A stretch of DNA of 64,000 nt, taken from contig CAVRTQ010000024.1 of NCBI GenBank assembly GCA_963724195.1, forward strand, positions 62,001-126,000, in the 5' to 3' direction. Shown piece after piece: positions 52,000-63,117 of this stretch; the stretch's first letter is position 1; the number at the start of each line of letters is the position of its first letter. Under the pieces are notes generated by a model. The model did no database searches. It worked only from the letters and a program-made list of their open reading frames with translations, and was not told the origin of the DNA. Position numbers and translations under genes: made by a program. Source of the DNA: Solirubrobacter sp963724195. GTDB lineage: Bacteria; Actinomycetota; Thermoleophilia; Solirubrobacterales; Solirubrobacteraceae.

Positions 52000-53574
52000 G
52001 CCGCCGAGCCGAAGCGCTCGCGCAGCTTCGGCTTGAGGACCTTTCCGGCGGCATTGCGCGGCAGCTCCTCGATCACCTCGAGCGCGGTCGGCAGCTTGTA
52101 CCGCGCCAGGTGATCGCCGGCCCACTCCCGGAGTGCCTCGATCGTCAGCTCCTCGCTGCCGTCGGCGGGCACGACGACCGCCACCGGCGTCTCCCCCCAC
52201 TTCTCCGACTCACGCGCGATGAGGCTCACCTCGGCGATGCCGGGATGGTCGGAGAGGACGTTCTCCACTTCCGCGCAGTAGATGTTCTCCCCGCCCGAGA
52301 TGATCATGTCCTTCGCGCGGTCGACGACGTACAGGAAGCCCTCCTCATCCCTGCGGACCATGTCGCCGCTGTGGAACCAGCCGCCTTCGAACGCCTCGGC
52401 CGTCGCCGCTTCATCGCGCCAGTAGCCGGACATCAGCCCCGTGCCGCGGTAGACGATCTCGCCCACTTCGCCCTGCTGGGACGTCGTTCATCTCCAGGTC
52501 CACGATCCGCACCGACACCGTCGGCACCGGCTTGCCGACCGACCCGATCTTGCGCACCGCGTCCTTGCCTTCCAGCACGCACGTGATCGGCGACATCTCC
52601 GTCTGGCCGAAGACCGCGACGTTCAGCGCCTCGGGGAACACGTCCGCCATCCGCGTGAGGAGCTTCTGCGTCGCCGGGGCCGCACCCCAGGACGTCGTTC
52701 GCAGCCGGGAGAGGTCGCGCTCCGCCACGCTGTCGTCGTCGACCAGCAGCTGCCACTGGCTGGGCACGAGGAACGCGCTGGTCACCCGTTCCTCCTCCAG
52801 CAGTCGCAGTACCGAAGGCGCATCGAAGGCGCCGCTGGGCAGGATCACCATGGTGCCGCCGATCAGCATCAGCGGGGCGATCGACCCGATCGCGCCGATG
52901 TGGAACATCGGCGAGGCGACGAGGTTGACCTCGTCGGCTTCCATGAGCTGGTAGGCGCGGATCAGCACCACCGACTCCGAGAGCAGGTTCATGTGCGTGA
53001 GCACGGCGCCCTTGGGGCGTCCGGTCGTCCCCGACGTGTACATGATCAGCGCGGGAGCATCCTCCGGCACATCGACGGTGGGGATCGCGTCGTGCCCCTC
53101 CTCCAGCACCGCGGCCAGAACCGCGACGCTGCCGCCGCCTCGGCTTCGCCGACGCCGATCAGCTCGACGTCATGGTCGACCTGGTCGACCGCCTGCTCGC
53201 CGGTCTCGGCGCCGAGTTCGTCGACGAACAGCACGGTCGGCCCCGGAGTTCTCGAGGATGTACGCGATCTCCCCGGCCGCGAGCCGGAAGTTCACCGGCA
53301 CACCGATCGCGCCGAGCCGGTTCGTCGCGAGCAGCGCCTCCACGTACTCCGGCCGGTTGCCCATCAGCATCGCCACGCGGTCGCCGGGAGCGACACCGCG
53401 ATCTGCGAGCGCCGCCGCGAGCCGCTCGACGCGGGAATGGAGCTCGCGCCAGGTCGTCGTCTCACCCCGGAAGCGCAGCGCCACGCCTTCAGGATCACCG
53501 TGGGCGTGGCGTTCCAGGTGGTTGACCCAGTGCGAGCGTCGGCTCGCGTGCGGTTGTTCCTCGGCCTGCGGCAT
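51996..53574 (-). CDS. Long-chain-type acyl-CoA synthetase
   Basis: About 525 residues, ATG at 53574 (MPQAEEQPHASRRSHWVNHL; ATG-like start at 53625 possible). ANL motifs: GVAPGDRVAMLMGNRPEYVE, LIMYTSGTTGRPKGAVLTH, SPMFHIGAIGSIAPLMLIGG, VFGQTEMSPIT, GGWFHSGDMVRRDEEGFLYV, DMIISGGENIYCAEVE and PRNAAGKVLKPKL. Frame breaks near 53250, 53140 and 52480. It makes acyl-CoA from a fatty or related acid; divergent from the PHA operon, 69 bp away, so it may supply precursors. Confidence 0.83.
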
Positions 53575-53643
53575 GCGCCCCAGCCCTCCGTCTCGTCTGT
53601 GGTCGTCGCCGGCGGTCACCGGCACGAGTAGTGTCCAGCATCG

Positions 53644-54405
53644 GTGAACCCGGACACGCCACCAGCCGACCCGTTTCGGCTCGACGACCGTGTCGTCGTG
53701 CTCACCGGGGCGAGCTCAGGCCTCGGGCGCGGGTTCGCGCAGGCGCTGGCGGCCGCGGGCGCAGTGCTCGTCCTCGCCGCCCGGCGCCTCGAGCAGCTCG
53801 AGGCGCTCGCCGAGGAACTCGGCACCCGGGTCGAGGTCGTCCGCGCCGACGTTTCCTCGCCCGAGGACTGCCGGCGCGTCGCCGAGGCTGCCGCGACCCA
53901 CTTCGGGCGCGTGGACGTGCTGATCAACAACGCCGGGGTCGGCACCGTGGTCCCGGCCTCCAAGGAGACGCCGGAGGGCTTCCGCGAGGTGATCGAGGTC
54001 AACCTCAACGGGGCGTTCTGGATGAGCCAGGCCTGCCAGCCGTTGATGCCCAAGGGCTCCTCGATCGTCAACGTGGCGAGCGTCCTCGCGCAGGTCGCGC
54101 CTCGCTTCCCGCAGGCGGCGTACACCGCGAGCAAGGCGGGCCTGCTGGGTCTGACGCGCGACCTCGCCCAGGAGTGGTCCGGTCGCAAGGGGATCCGCGT
54201 GAACGCCCTGTGCCCGGGGTACTTCGACAGCGAGATGACCCGCGACCAGGAGCCCCTCCGCGACGTCGTCGCCGCCGAGACGATGCTCGGCCGCTTCGGC
54301 CGGCAGCATGAGCTCGACGCGGCGCTGATCTTTCTCGCGTCGCCGGCATCGTCCTACATCACGGGCACGAGCCTGCTCGTCGACGGTGGGATGAGCGCCC
54401 TGTGA
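53644..54405 (+). CDS. SDR-family reductase of the PHA operon
   Basis: 253 residues, GTG start. TGASSGLGRGFAQALAAAGA, NNAGVGTVV, VASVLAQVAPRFPQAAYTAS with Ser, Tyr and Lys, LLVDGGMSAL at the end. Resembles 3-oxoacyl reductases; as first gene of an operon ending in PHA synthase it could act as a PhaB-like acetoacetyl-CoA reductase. That role is inference. Confidence 0.83.
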   Translation: MNPDTPPADPFRLDDRVVVLTGASSGLGRGFAQALAAAGAVLVLAARRLEQLEALAEELGTRVEVVRADVSSPEDCRRVAEAAATHFGRVDVLINNAGVGTVVPASKETPEGFREVIEVNLNGAFWMSQACQPLMPKGSSIVNVASVLAQVAPRFPQAAYTASKAGLLGLTRDLAQEWSGRKGIRVNALCPGYFDSEMTRDQEPLRDVVAAETMLGRFGRQHELDAALIFLASPASSYITGTSLLVDGGMSAL

Positions 54406-55219
54406 ACGAGGCTCGGAGGATTCCGCGCCGGCGAGGGCCCGCCGTTGTTGCTGCTGCACGGCCTCGCCATGTCCTGGCGCGCCTGGCGGCCGCTGCTCGC
54501 CTCGCTGCAGCACCGACCACCAAGTCCTCGCGCCGACGTTGCCCGGCCATCGCGGCGGCCCCGCCGCCCCCGCCGACGTGAGCGTGACCTGGCTGGCGGA
54601 TTATCTCGAGATGCTGTTGGACGAGGAGGGCCACGACCGCGTCCACGTCGTGGGCAACTCGCTCGGCGGTTGGCTTGCGCTCGAGCTGGCCCGCCGAGGC
54701 CGCGCCCGCAGCGTCACCGGAGTGTCACCGGCCGGCGCGTGGCGCAACGGGTCCGACCAGCGTCGGGTCCACACGCTGCTACGGGCCGCGGATGTCGTGA
54801 ACCGCTTCCCTCCCGACGCGTCGCCGATCGCCGCGGCGATGGTCAATCCGCTCGTCCGCCGGGCGGTCCTGCGCGGGCTGATGGAGCGAGGCGACCGCGT
54901 CACGCGCGGCGACGCCCTCGGCATCCTCCGCGACGCCCACGCCTGCCGGGTGGTGCCTGCGCTGCTGCGGGCCGGGCGCCACGACCGCTTCGAGCCCACC
55001 GACGAGCTGCCGTGCCCGGTGCGCGTCGTGTGGGGCCGCCGTGACCGTGTCATCCCCTACGAGCGGCACGGTCGGCCGCTCCTCGCCCGGCTCCCGGAGG
55101 CGACGCAGGTCTCGCTCCCCGGCGCCGGTCACGTCCCGACCTGGGACGCGCCGGTCCTGCTCACGAGCCTGGTGCGCGAGCACGTGGCGCTGGCCGAGCG
55201 CGTTGGGACCGCGGCGTGA
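54402..55219 (+). CDS. Alpha/beta-hydrolase
   Basis: About 272 residues, GTG start overlapping the SDR stop (GTGA). PPLLLLHGLAMSWRAWRPLL supplies the oxyanion HG; the nucleophile elbow is VHVVGNSLGGWLALELARRG (Ser); Asp in VVWGRRDRVIPYE and His in LPGAGHVPTWD complete the triad. Frame breaks near 54415 and 54520 affect the N-terminal third. In a PHA operon it might be a depolymerase or an accessory thioesterase; not certain. Confidence 0.8.
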
Positions 55220-55521
55220 GCGGGCCGCCTCCCTGGCAGCGAGCGGTCCTGACCGTCCAGGGGCGTGCCAACCCGCTGCTGCGCCGGGCCGTCGATCACC
55301 CCGACATCGCGGCGGGCATCGCGCTGGCGCAGGCCCTGCGCCAGGACGCGCTGCGGGCGACCGAGGCGCCGACCCGGCGGCTGTTGCACCTGCTCAACCT
55401 CCCGGCCGGGAGCGACGTGAACCGGCTGCTGGTGCAGATCGCGGCGCTCGAGCGCGAGGTCCGCGAGCTGCGCAAACGGGTCGAGGACTCCCACGACGAG
55501 ATCCAAGAGCCCTACACGTGA
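55216..55521 (+). CDS. Small coiled-coil protein upstream of phaC (PhaE/PhaR-like candidate)
   Basis: 101 residues coupled on both sides (ATGA-type overlap upstream, GTGA downstream). The C-terminal helix LLVQIAALEREVRELRKRVE is a heptad coiled coil; upstream are RQDALRATEAPTRRLLHLLN and LPAGSDVNRLLVQ. PhaE and PhaR, the partners of short PHA synthases, also end in a helical segment with a similar GSDVNRL-like motif. At a third of PhaE length this would be a minimal partner subunit; a phasin-like role is the alternative. Confidence 0.65.
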   Translation: MSGPPPWQRAVLTVQGRANPLLRRAVDHPDIAAGIALAQALRQDALRATEAPTRRLLHLLNLPAGSDVNRLLVQIAALEREVRELRKRVEDSHDEIQEPYT

Positions 55522-56589
55522 TCGGCCCCGTGCTCCGAGCCACGCAGGTGACCTCGCACCGCGTGCTGCGCACGGCCGAGCGACTCTCGCGAGGGGCCAG
55601 GCGCGCGGCCTTCGACCTCGCCCCGCCGGAGAGCCCGACGCCACGGCTGCAGGTCTGGTCGCGTGACAAGGCGCAGCTGTTCCGGTACGAGACGCCGGAA
55701 GGGGTGAAGCGACGCGACGCCCCACCGTTGCTGCTCGTGATGAGCCTGGTGACCACCCCGTTGGTGTTCGACCTGCAGGAACACAACAGCGTCGTCCGCC
55801 GCTTCCTCGATGAGGGGTACGACGTCTTCCTGCTCGACTGGGGTGTCCCCGACGCCGTCGACGCGGCCAACACCCTCCAGCACCTACTGCGACGAATACC
55901 TGCCCCGGGCCGTGCAGGCGACGCTGCGCGAGTCGGAGGCCGAGGAGGTCGTGCTCTTCGGCTACTGCCTCGGCGCGGTCCTCGCGCTGCTGAGCCTCGC
56001 CGGGCATGCGCGGATGCCGGTGCGAGCGATGATCCTGCTCGCCACGCCCGTCGACATGAGCGCGCTCGGACCGCTGACGAGCATGCTGCGCGACCGCCGG
56101 CTCACCGTGGACGACCTCCTCGACTGGTCCGGCAACGTGCCGCCGGAGCGCATCAAGCAGTCGTTCCACCTCGTCGAGCCGGCCGGGGAGATCACGACGT
56201 ACCTCAGCCTGTGGAACAGCCTCGGCGACCCGGAACGACTCCAGGCCCATGACGCACTCGTGCGCTGGTCGAGCCGGCACATCCCGTTCCCCGGGGCAGC
56301 GTTCCGGGAGATGACGGAACTGTTCATCCACCAGGAGGCGCTCATCGGGGGCAAGGTGCCGATCGGGAGGAGGGTGGTCGACCTCGCCGACATCCGCGTA
56401 CCGGTGCTGTCGGTGACCGGCGGCCGGGACAAGCTCGTTCCCGCGGCGTCCAGCGCCCCGCTCGCGCTGCCGAACGCCGCCCTCGAGCGGCTCGAGCTCA
56501 ACGCCGGGCACGCCGGGCTGATCGTCGGGCGCAAGGCCCACAAGGAGATGCTCCCGGCCATGCTCGAGTGGCTGCGCGTGCACGCCTGA
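55518..56589 (+). CDS. phaC: Polyhydroxyalkanoate synthase (short, class III-like)
   Basis: About 357 residues, GTG at 55518. The lipase-like box is VVLFGYCLGAVLALLSLAGH, with Cys as nucleophile, as in all PHA synthases. The PHA-synthase motifs PPLLLVMSLVTTPLVFDLQE, SVVRRFLDEGYDVFLLDWGV, VTGGRDKLVPAASSA (Asp) and LNAGHAGLIVGRKAHKEMLP (His) complete the triad. Length matches the ~355-residue class III/IV type, which needs a PhaE or PhaR partner. One frame break near 55880. It polymerises hydroxyacyl-CoA to storage polyester. Confidence 0.87.
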
Positions 56590-56596
56590 GCGCGCG

Positions 56597-57580
56597 TCAG
56601 GGCTCGACCAGGACCTTCAGCGAACCGGGGTCGACGAGCCGCTCGATCGCGTCGCGGGCGTGTTCGATGCCGAACGTCTGGGTGACGAGCGGCTCGGTGA
56701 CCACCGCGCCGGAGGCGATCAGCTCGATCGCGCCTTCCCAGTAGCCGACGGAGCCGAGCACGCCGATCAGGTCGATGTCGCGCACGACCAGGCCGTCCCA
56801 GTCGAACGGGATCTCCGGCTTGCCGGAGAGGCCGAGCGCGACGACCGTGCCGCCGGGGCGGACGAAGTCGAACGCGGCGCGGATGGCGCCGGGGCCGCCG
56901 GCGCAGAGCAGCGCGACGTCAGGCCCGTCCTCCCCCACCGGCGTGTACGCGGCGAAGCCCAGCGAGGCCGCGAGTTGCACGCGATCGGCACGCGTGTCGA
57001 CGACGAGCACCTGCGCGGCGCCCTGGGCCCGGGCGATCTGCGCGGCGAGCAGCCCGATCGGCCCGACGCCGATGACCACGACCGACCGGCCCGCGACGTT
57101 CCCGCGGGTGACGCCGTGGAGCGCGACGCTCGTCGGCTCCACCAACGCGGCAGCGCGGGACTCGAACGGGACGACGTGCGCGTAGGCGGCCGGGAACACC
57201 ATCCGCGTCGCCATCGCGCCGTCCATGTGGACGATGCCGGTCTCGGTGCGCCGCGCGCACAGGTGCGAGCGGCCGGCCAGGCAGCGCACGCACACGCCAC
57301 AGCCGATGGCGACCTCCCCCACGACCTGGTCGCCGGGCGAGAAGCCGGTGACGCCCTCGCCCACGTCGACGACGACGCCCGTCCACTCGTGGCCCGGGAC
57401 GATCGGGTACTCGGCGATCCCCATCCGGAAGTACGCGAGGGAGCCTTCGAAGATCTCGACGTCGGTGCCGCAGATGCCGACCGCGCTCGGCGCGATCAGC
57501 AGTTGGCCCGCGGCGGGGGCCGGGTCAGGCCGCTCGACCAGTTCGAGCCGCTCCGCACCATGGAATTCGATCGCCAGCAT
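56597..57580 (-). CDS. Zinc-type medium-chain (MDR) alcohol dehydrogenase
   Basis: 327 residues. Catalytic zinc site GICGTDVEIFEG (Cys), VPGHEWTGVVVDVGEGVTG (His-Glu); structural zinc Cys set GCGVCVRCLAGRSHLC; cofactor motif VVIGVGPIGLLAAQIA; acid at VVDTRADR favours NAD. Resembles threonine/sorbitol dehydrogenase-type enzymes. Divergent from the proline catabolic genes by 76 bp. Substrate unknown. Confidence 0.87.
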   Translation of the reverse strand: MLAIEFHGAERLELVERPDPAPAAGQLLIAPSAVGICGTDVEIFEGSLAYFRMGIAEYPIVPGHEWTGVVVDVGEGVTGFSPGDQVVGEVAIGCGVCVRCLAGRSHLCARRTETGIVHMDGAMATRMVFPAAYAHVVPFESRAAALVEPTSVALHGVTRGNVAGRSVVVIGVGPIGLLAAQIARAQGAAQVLVVDTRADRVQLAASLGFAAYTPVGEDGPDVALLCAGGPGAIRAAFDFVRPGGTVVALGLSGKPEIPFDWDGLVVRDIDLIGVLGSVGYWEGAIELIASGAVVTEPLVTQTFGIEHARDAIERLVDPGSLKVLVEP

Positions 57581-57656
57581 TTGAACAGTCGTCTAAGGAA
57601 GTCCGGACGGGTGACGATGGTGGCAGGACGCCTGCTGACATAGCGTCGCCAGGCGA

Positions 57657-59109
57657 ATGACGATCGTCGCCCCGCCCGCGGCCGCGCCCGCTTCGCCTGC
57701 TCCGGACATCGAGCCGCGGGTCCGTGCGCTGGGGCGTCAGATCGCGGCGGGCCAGGCGAAGGCCGGCCGGAGCCGCACGCGGGCGCTCGAGGACCGGGGC
57801 ATGGAGCTGCTGTCGCGCGATCCTGCGTTGCGGGCCGCGCTCTTCCGCCTCGTGGACGTCGCTCCCGCGTGCGCCGACCGGCGCGACCTGGCCGCCCACC
57901 TCGCTTCTCTCCTCGGCGAGGCGGAGCGGCCAGACGCCGGGCGGGTCGCGAGTGGGGCGGCGCGGCGACCGGCGGCGCGTGAGCGACCCGAGCGGCGGCG
58001 GCGCAGGCGGCGCGGCCCGCGCGCGAGTGGCGCGGCTCGGCGCCGCCGCGGTCGGCGCTGCCGTGCCCGCGACGCGCGGCGCGGCCACCGGCCGCGTGGG
58101 CGGCCCGGCCGTCGGGGCGATCGCCGGGCTCGCGGTGCACCGGATGGCGACGCGGTTCATCGTCGGCGCCGACCCGGCCGACGCCGTCCCCGCCCTCCAG
58201 CGCCTGTGGCAGGACGGCGCGGCCACGTCGGTGGACCTGCTCGGCGAGGCGACCATCACCGCCGCCGAGGCCGACCGCTACGCCCAGCGCTGCGACGACG
58301 CGCTCCGGACGCTGGCGCAGGCGGCCCGCCGGTGGCCCGCCCGCCCCACGCTCGACGTCGCTCCCCGGGTCAACCTGAGCGTCAAGGTCACCGCGCTCAC
58401 CGCGCAGGTGAAGGCGGAGGCGCCGGAGTTCGGGATCGCGGACGCCAAGGCCCGGCTCAGGACCCTCCTGCGCACGGCGAAGCAGGTCGGTGCGCACCTG
58501 CACGTCGACATGGAGTCGATGGACTCGCGCGACCTCATCACCGCACTCGTGATCGAGCTCCTGAACGAGCCGGAGTTCCGCGACGGCCCGTCGGCGGGCA
58601 TCGTGCTCCAGGCGTATCTCACCGACGCCGACGAGCAGCTCGACCAGCTCCTGGACGGCATCCACCAGCCGTTCACGATCCGGCTCGTCAAGGGCGCGTA
58701 CTGGGAGCACGAGACGGTCGAGGCGCGCCAGAACGGGTGGCGAGCGCCCGTCTACGAGACCAAGGTGGAGAGCGACCGCTCGTTCGAGCGCCTCACGCGC
58801 CGGCTCATCGACGCTCGGCCGCAGGTAAAGGTGGCGATCGCGAGCCACAACGTGCGCTCGATCGCCCACGCGCTCGCGTACTGCCCCGACCGCAACCTCG
58901 AGTTCCAGGTGCTGCGCGGCCTCGGCGACGACCTGCAGGTCGCGCTGACCGACCTGGGCCTGCGCGTGCGCACGTACTGCCCGGTCGGCGACCTCGTCGC
59001 CGGCATGAGCTACCTCGTGCGCCGCCTGCTCGAGAACACGTCCAACGACTCGTTCCTGCTCAGCCGCTCCCGGGGCGCCGACCTCGACGCGCTGCTCGCC
59101 AAGCCATGA
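57657..59109 (+). CDS. Proline dehydrogenase
   Basis: About 484 residues, ATG at 57657. The PRODH barrel is clear: RVNLSVKVTALTAQVK, HLHVDMESMDSRDLITALVI, GIVLQAYLTDADEQLDQLLD, IRLVKGAYWEHETVEARQNG (substrate/FAD-binding), VKVAIASHNVRSIAHAL and FQVLRGLGDDLQVALTDLGL, RVRTYCPVGDL, YLVRRLLENTSNDSFL. A frame break near 57960 splits the first ~100 residues from the rest. It oxidises proline to P5C with FAD. It is followed after 57 bp by the P5C dehydrogenase gene; the pair may be a bifunctional PutA-type protein interrupted by sequence error. Confidence 0.86.
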
Positions 59110-59166
59110 GCATCTGCGAAGCGATGCTGAAAGCGACCGGCGCGGGAGCCCTCCGCGAGAGCTGCG

Positions 59167-60729
<1,563 letters not shown>

Positions 60730-60730
60730 G

Positions 60731-61755
60731 TTGAGCGAGGACGCGCTCCAGGAGATCGTCGACGCGCTGAGTGTCAGGCTCGGCCGGCCGGTGCTGGTCG
60801 ACGACGTCGAGCTGCGCCCGCTCGCCTACTCCTCCCAGTTCGGTGAGCTCGACACGCTGCGCACCGCGAGCATCCTCGGCCGCGCCGCGCCCGACTGGGC
60901 GCGCGAGGTCCTCTTCGGGCACGGCATCCGCGGCGCCACCGAGCCCGTGCACATCCCGCCGCACGCCGCGAACGAGATGGAAGCGCGGCTGTGCATCCCG
61001 ATCCTGCGCGCCAACCGCCGGCTCGGCTACCTGTGGCTGCTCGAGGACCGCCCCGTCGAGGGCGAGGATCTCGATCTCGCGCGCACGTCGGCCGCCGAGG
61101 CCGCCGAGGTGCTGCAGACCGAGGCCGACACCCAGCTCGATCGCCGCCACCGCGAGCAGGAGCTGCTGACCGCGCTCCTCGCCGGCCAGGCCGACGCCGC
61201 CGCGGCGCTCGACCAGGAGCGCTATCTCCCGCAACGGCCGGTCGTGGTGTGCGTCGGGGCGGTGGAGGAGCTGCGGGCCCGCACGCCGGCCAAGCACGCC
61301 CTGGTCGGCGAGCACGCGGCGATCGTCGCGCCGCACCACACGGACGCGCTCACCGGCCCCGTCGGCCTCGGCGATGCCATCACCGACCTACGCGATGCCC
61401 CGCGCTCGCACCGCCGCGCGCGAGCGGCACTCGGCGAGAGCGGTGTGACGCGCTGGGACGACCTCCGCGCGCAGCGGCTGCTGTCCGCGCTGCCGGAGAC
61501 CGCGCTCGGCGACCTGCCCGCCGGCGTCCGCTCCCTGCTCGAGCACGAGCAGCTCGCGCTGACGCTGGCGACCTACCTCGACCACGCCGGCGACGTCAAG
61601 CAGACCGCCGCCGAGCTGTGGCTGCACCGCACGAGCCTCTACTACCGCCTCCGCCGGATCGAGGAGATCGCCGGCGTGGACCTCAGCCGGGGCGAGGACC
61701 GGCTGCTCTGCCACGTCGCGCTGGCTCGACTGGCTGCGGCTGCAGGGCGCCTTGA
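60731..61755 (+). CDS. PucR-type transcription activator of proline catabolism (predicted)
   Basis: About 340 residues, TTG start 1 bp after the P5CDH stop. The C-terminal PucR HTH reads LTLATYLDHAGDVKQTAAEL, WLHRTSLYYRLRRIEEIAGV and DLSRGEDRLLCHVAL. The N-terminal part (RLCIPILRANRRLGYLWLLE) is a GAF-like sensor. The exact 3' end is uncertain: a stop at 61755 is reached with one frame change; the uninterrupted frame runs on across the convergent gene. Being last in the proline operon, it likely senses proline or P5C. Confidence 0.75.
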
Positions 61756-61756
61756 C

Positions 61757-63117
61757 CTTCGAGCCGCGATATCGACCATCTCGCCCGTGCGGACGAGCTT
61801 CACGCGCGGACGGCCCTGCGGCTCGCCCAGGCCGGTCTCGTGCTCGTCGATCGAGCGCCAGCCCTCCCACGTGACGACGCTCGGGCACACCTCGGCGAGG
61901 AACCTCGGCACGTCCTCGCCGTCCGGGTGCTTGGGCGTGTTGAGCTTGCCGGCGTCACGGTCCTCGAGGATCCGGGCGACGGTGTCCGTCGCGTCCTTCT
62001 TGTTGGTGCCGATCACGCCCGACGGGCCGCGCTTGACCCAGCCGACGACGTACTCGCCGACCTCGTGCTCGCCCTCGTGGCTGAGGACGCGGCCGCCGAG
62101 GTTGGAGATGAGGCCCCGGCGCTCGTCGAACGGGATGCCGGCGAGCGGCACACCGCGGTAGCCGATCGAGCGGATCACCAGGCCGCAGGAGATGATCTCC
62201 TCCTCACCCGTCGGCACGGCGCGGCCGTCCTCGATCTTGTTGATGCCGATCCGGATGCCGGTGACGGCGCCGGTCTCGTCGTCACCGAGGATCTCCAGCG
62301 GCGAGCGCAGGAAGCGCAGCTCGACGCGGCGCTCGTGGCCGTGCGGCTCGCGCGCGGCGTACTCGCGCATCAGCTCCACGTTGCGCTTGTTGGTCGGCTC
62401 GCCCTGCTCCTCCAGCCACTGCGCGCTGTACGGATCCAGCTCCAGGTCGGCGGGGTCGACGATGATGTCCGCGCGCGTGAGCTCGCCCAGCTCGCGCAGC
62501 TCCGGCGTGGTGAACGCGGCCTGCGCGGGCCCGCGGCGGCCGAGCACGACCACTTCGTGGACGGAGGCGGCGCCGAGCGGCGCGATCGCGTGATCGGCGG
62601 TGTCGGTGACCGCCATCTCCTCCGGGTCGAGCACGAGCATGCGGGCCACGTCGACGGCCACGTTGCCGTTGCCGATGACCACCGCGCGCGTGGCCGTGAG
62701 GTCGAACTCGTGGTCGGCGTAGTCCGGGTGGCCGTTGTACCAGGCCACGAACTCGAGGGCACCGTGCGAGCCGGGGCGGTCCTCACCCGGGATGCCGAGC
62801 TTGTTGTCGGACGCCGTGCCGACCGCGTACAGGACCGCGTGGTAGCGGTCCAGCAGGTCCTGGCGACTCACGTGCCCGCCGAGCTCGACACCGCCGAAGA
62901 AGCGGAAGCCCGGATGGTTCGCGGTCTTCTCGTACACGCGCGTGACGCTCTTGATCTTGGGGTGATCCGGCGCCACGCCGGCGCGCACCAGCCCGAACGG
63001 GGTCGGGAGGATCTCCAGCAGGTCCACCTCGAACCCGGCCTTCAGCAGCTGGTCTGTGGCGTAGAAGCCGGACGGCCCGGCACCGACGACTGCGACACGC
63101 AGCGCGTTCTCACTCAT
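61757..63117 (-). CDS. fprA: NADPH-ferredoxin (adrenodoxin-type) reductase
   Basis: About 453 residues. FAD motif VAVVGAGPSGFYATDQLLKA (6-25), TPFGLVRAGVAPDHPKIKSV, NADP motif VVIGNGNVAVDVARMLVLDP, and RSIGYRGVPLAGIPFDERRG, GWVKRGPSGVIGTNKKDATD. Length and motifs match mycobacterial FprA. It transfers electrons from NADPH to ferredoxins for P450s or other oxygenases. The last residues (about 61757-61770) are distorted by a frame change. Start overlaps the MMPL gene stop (ATGA). Confidence 0.88.
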
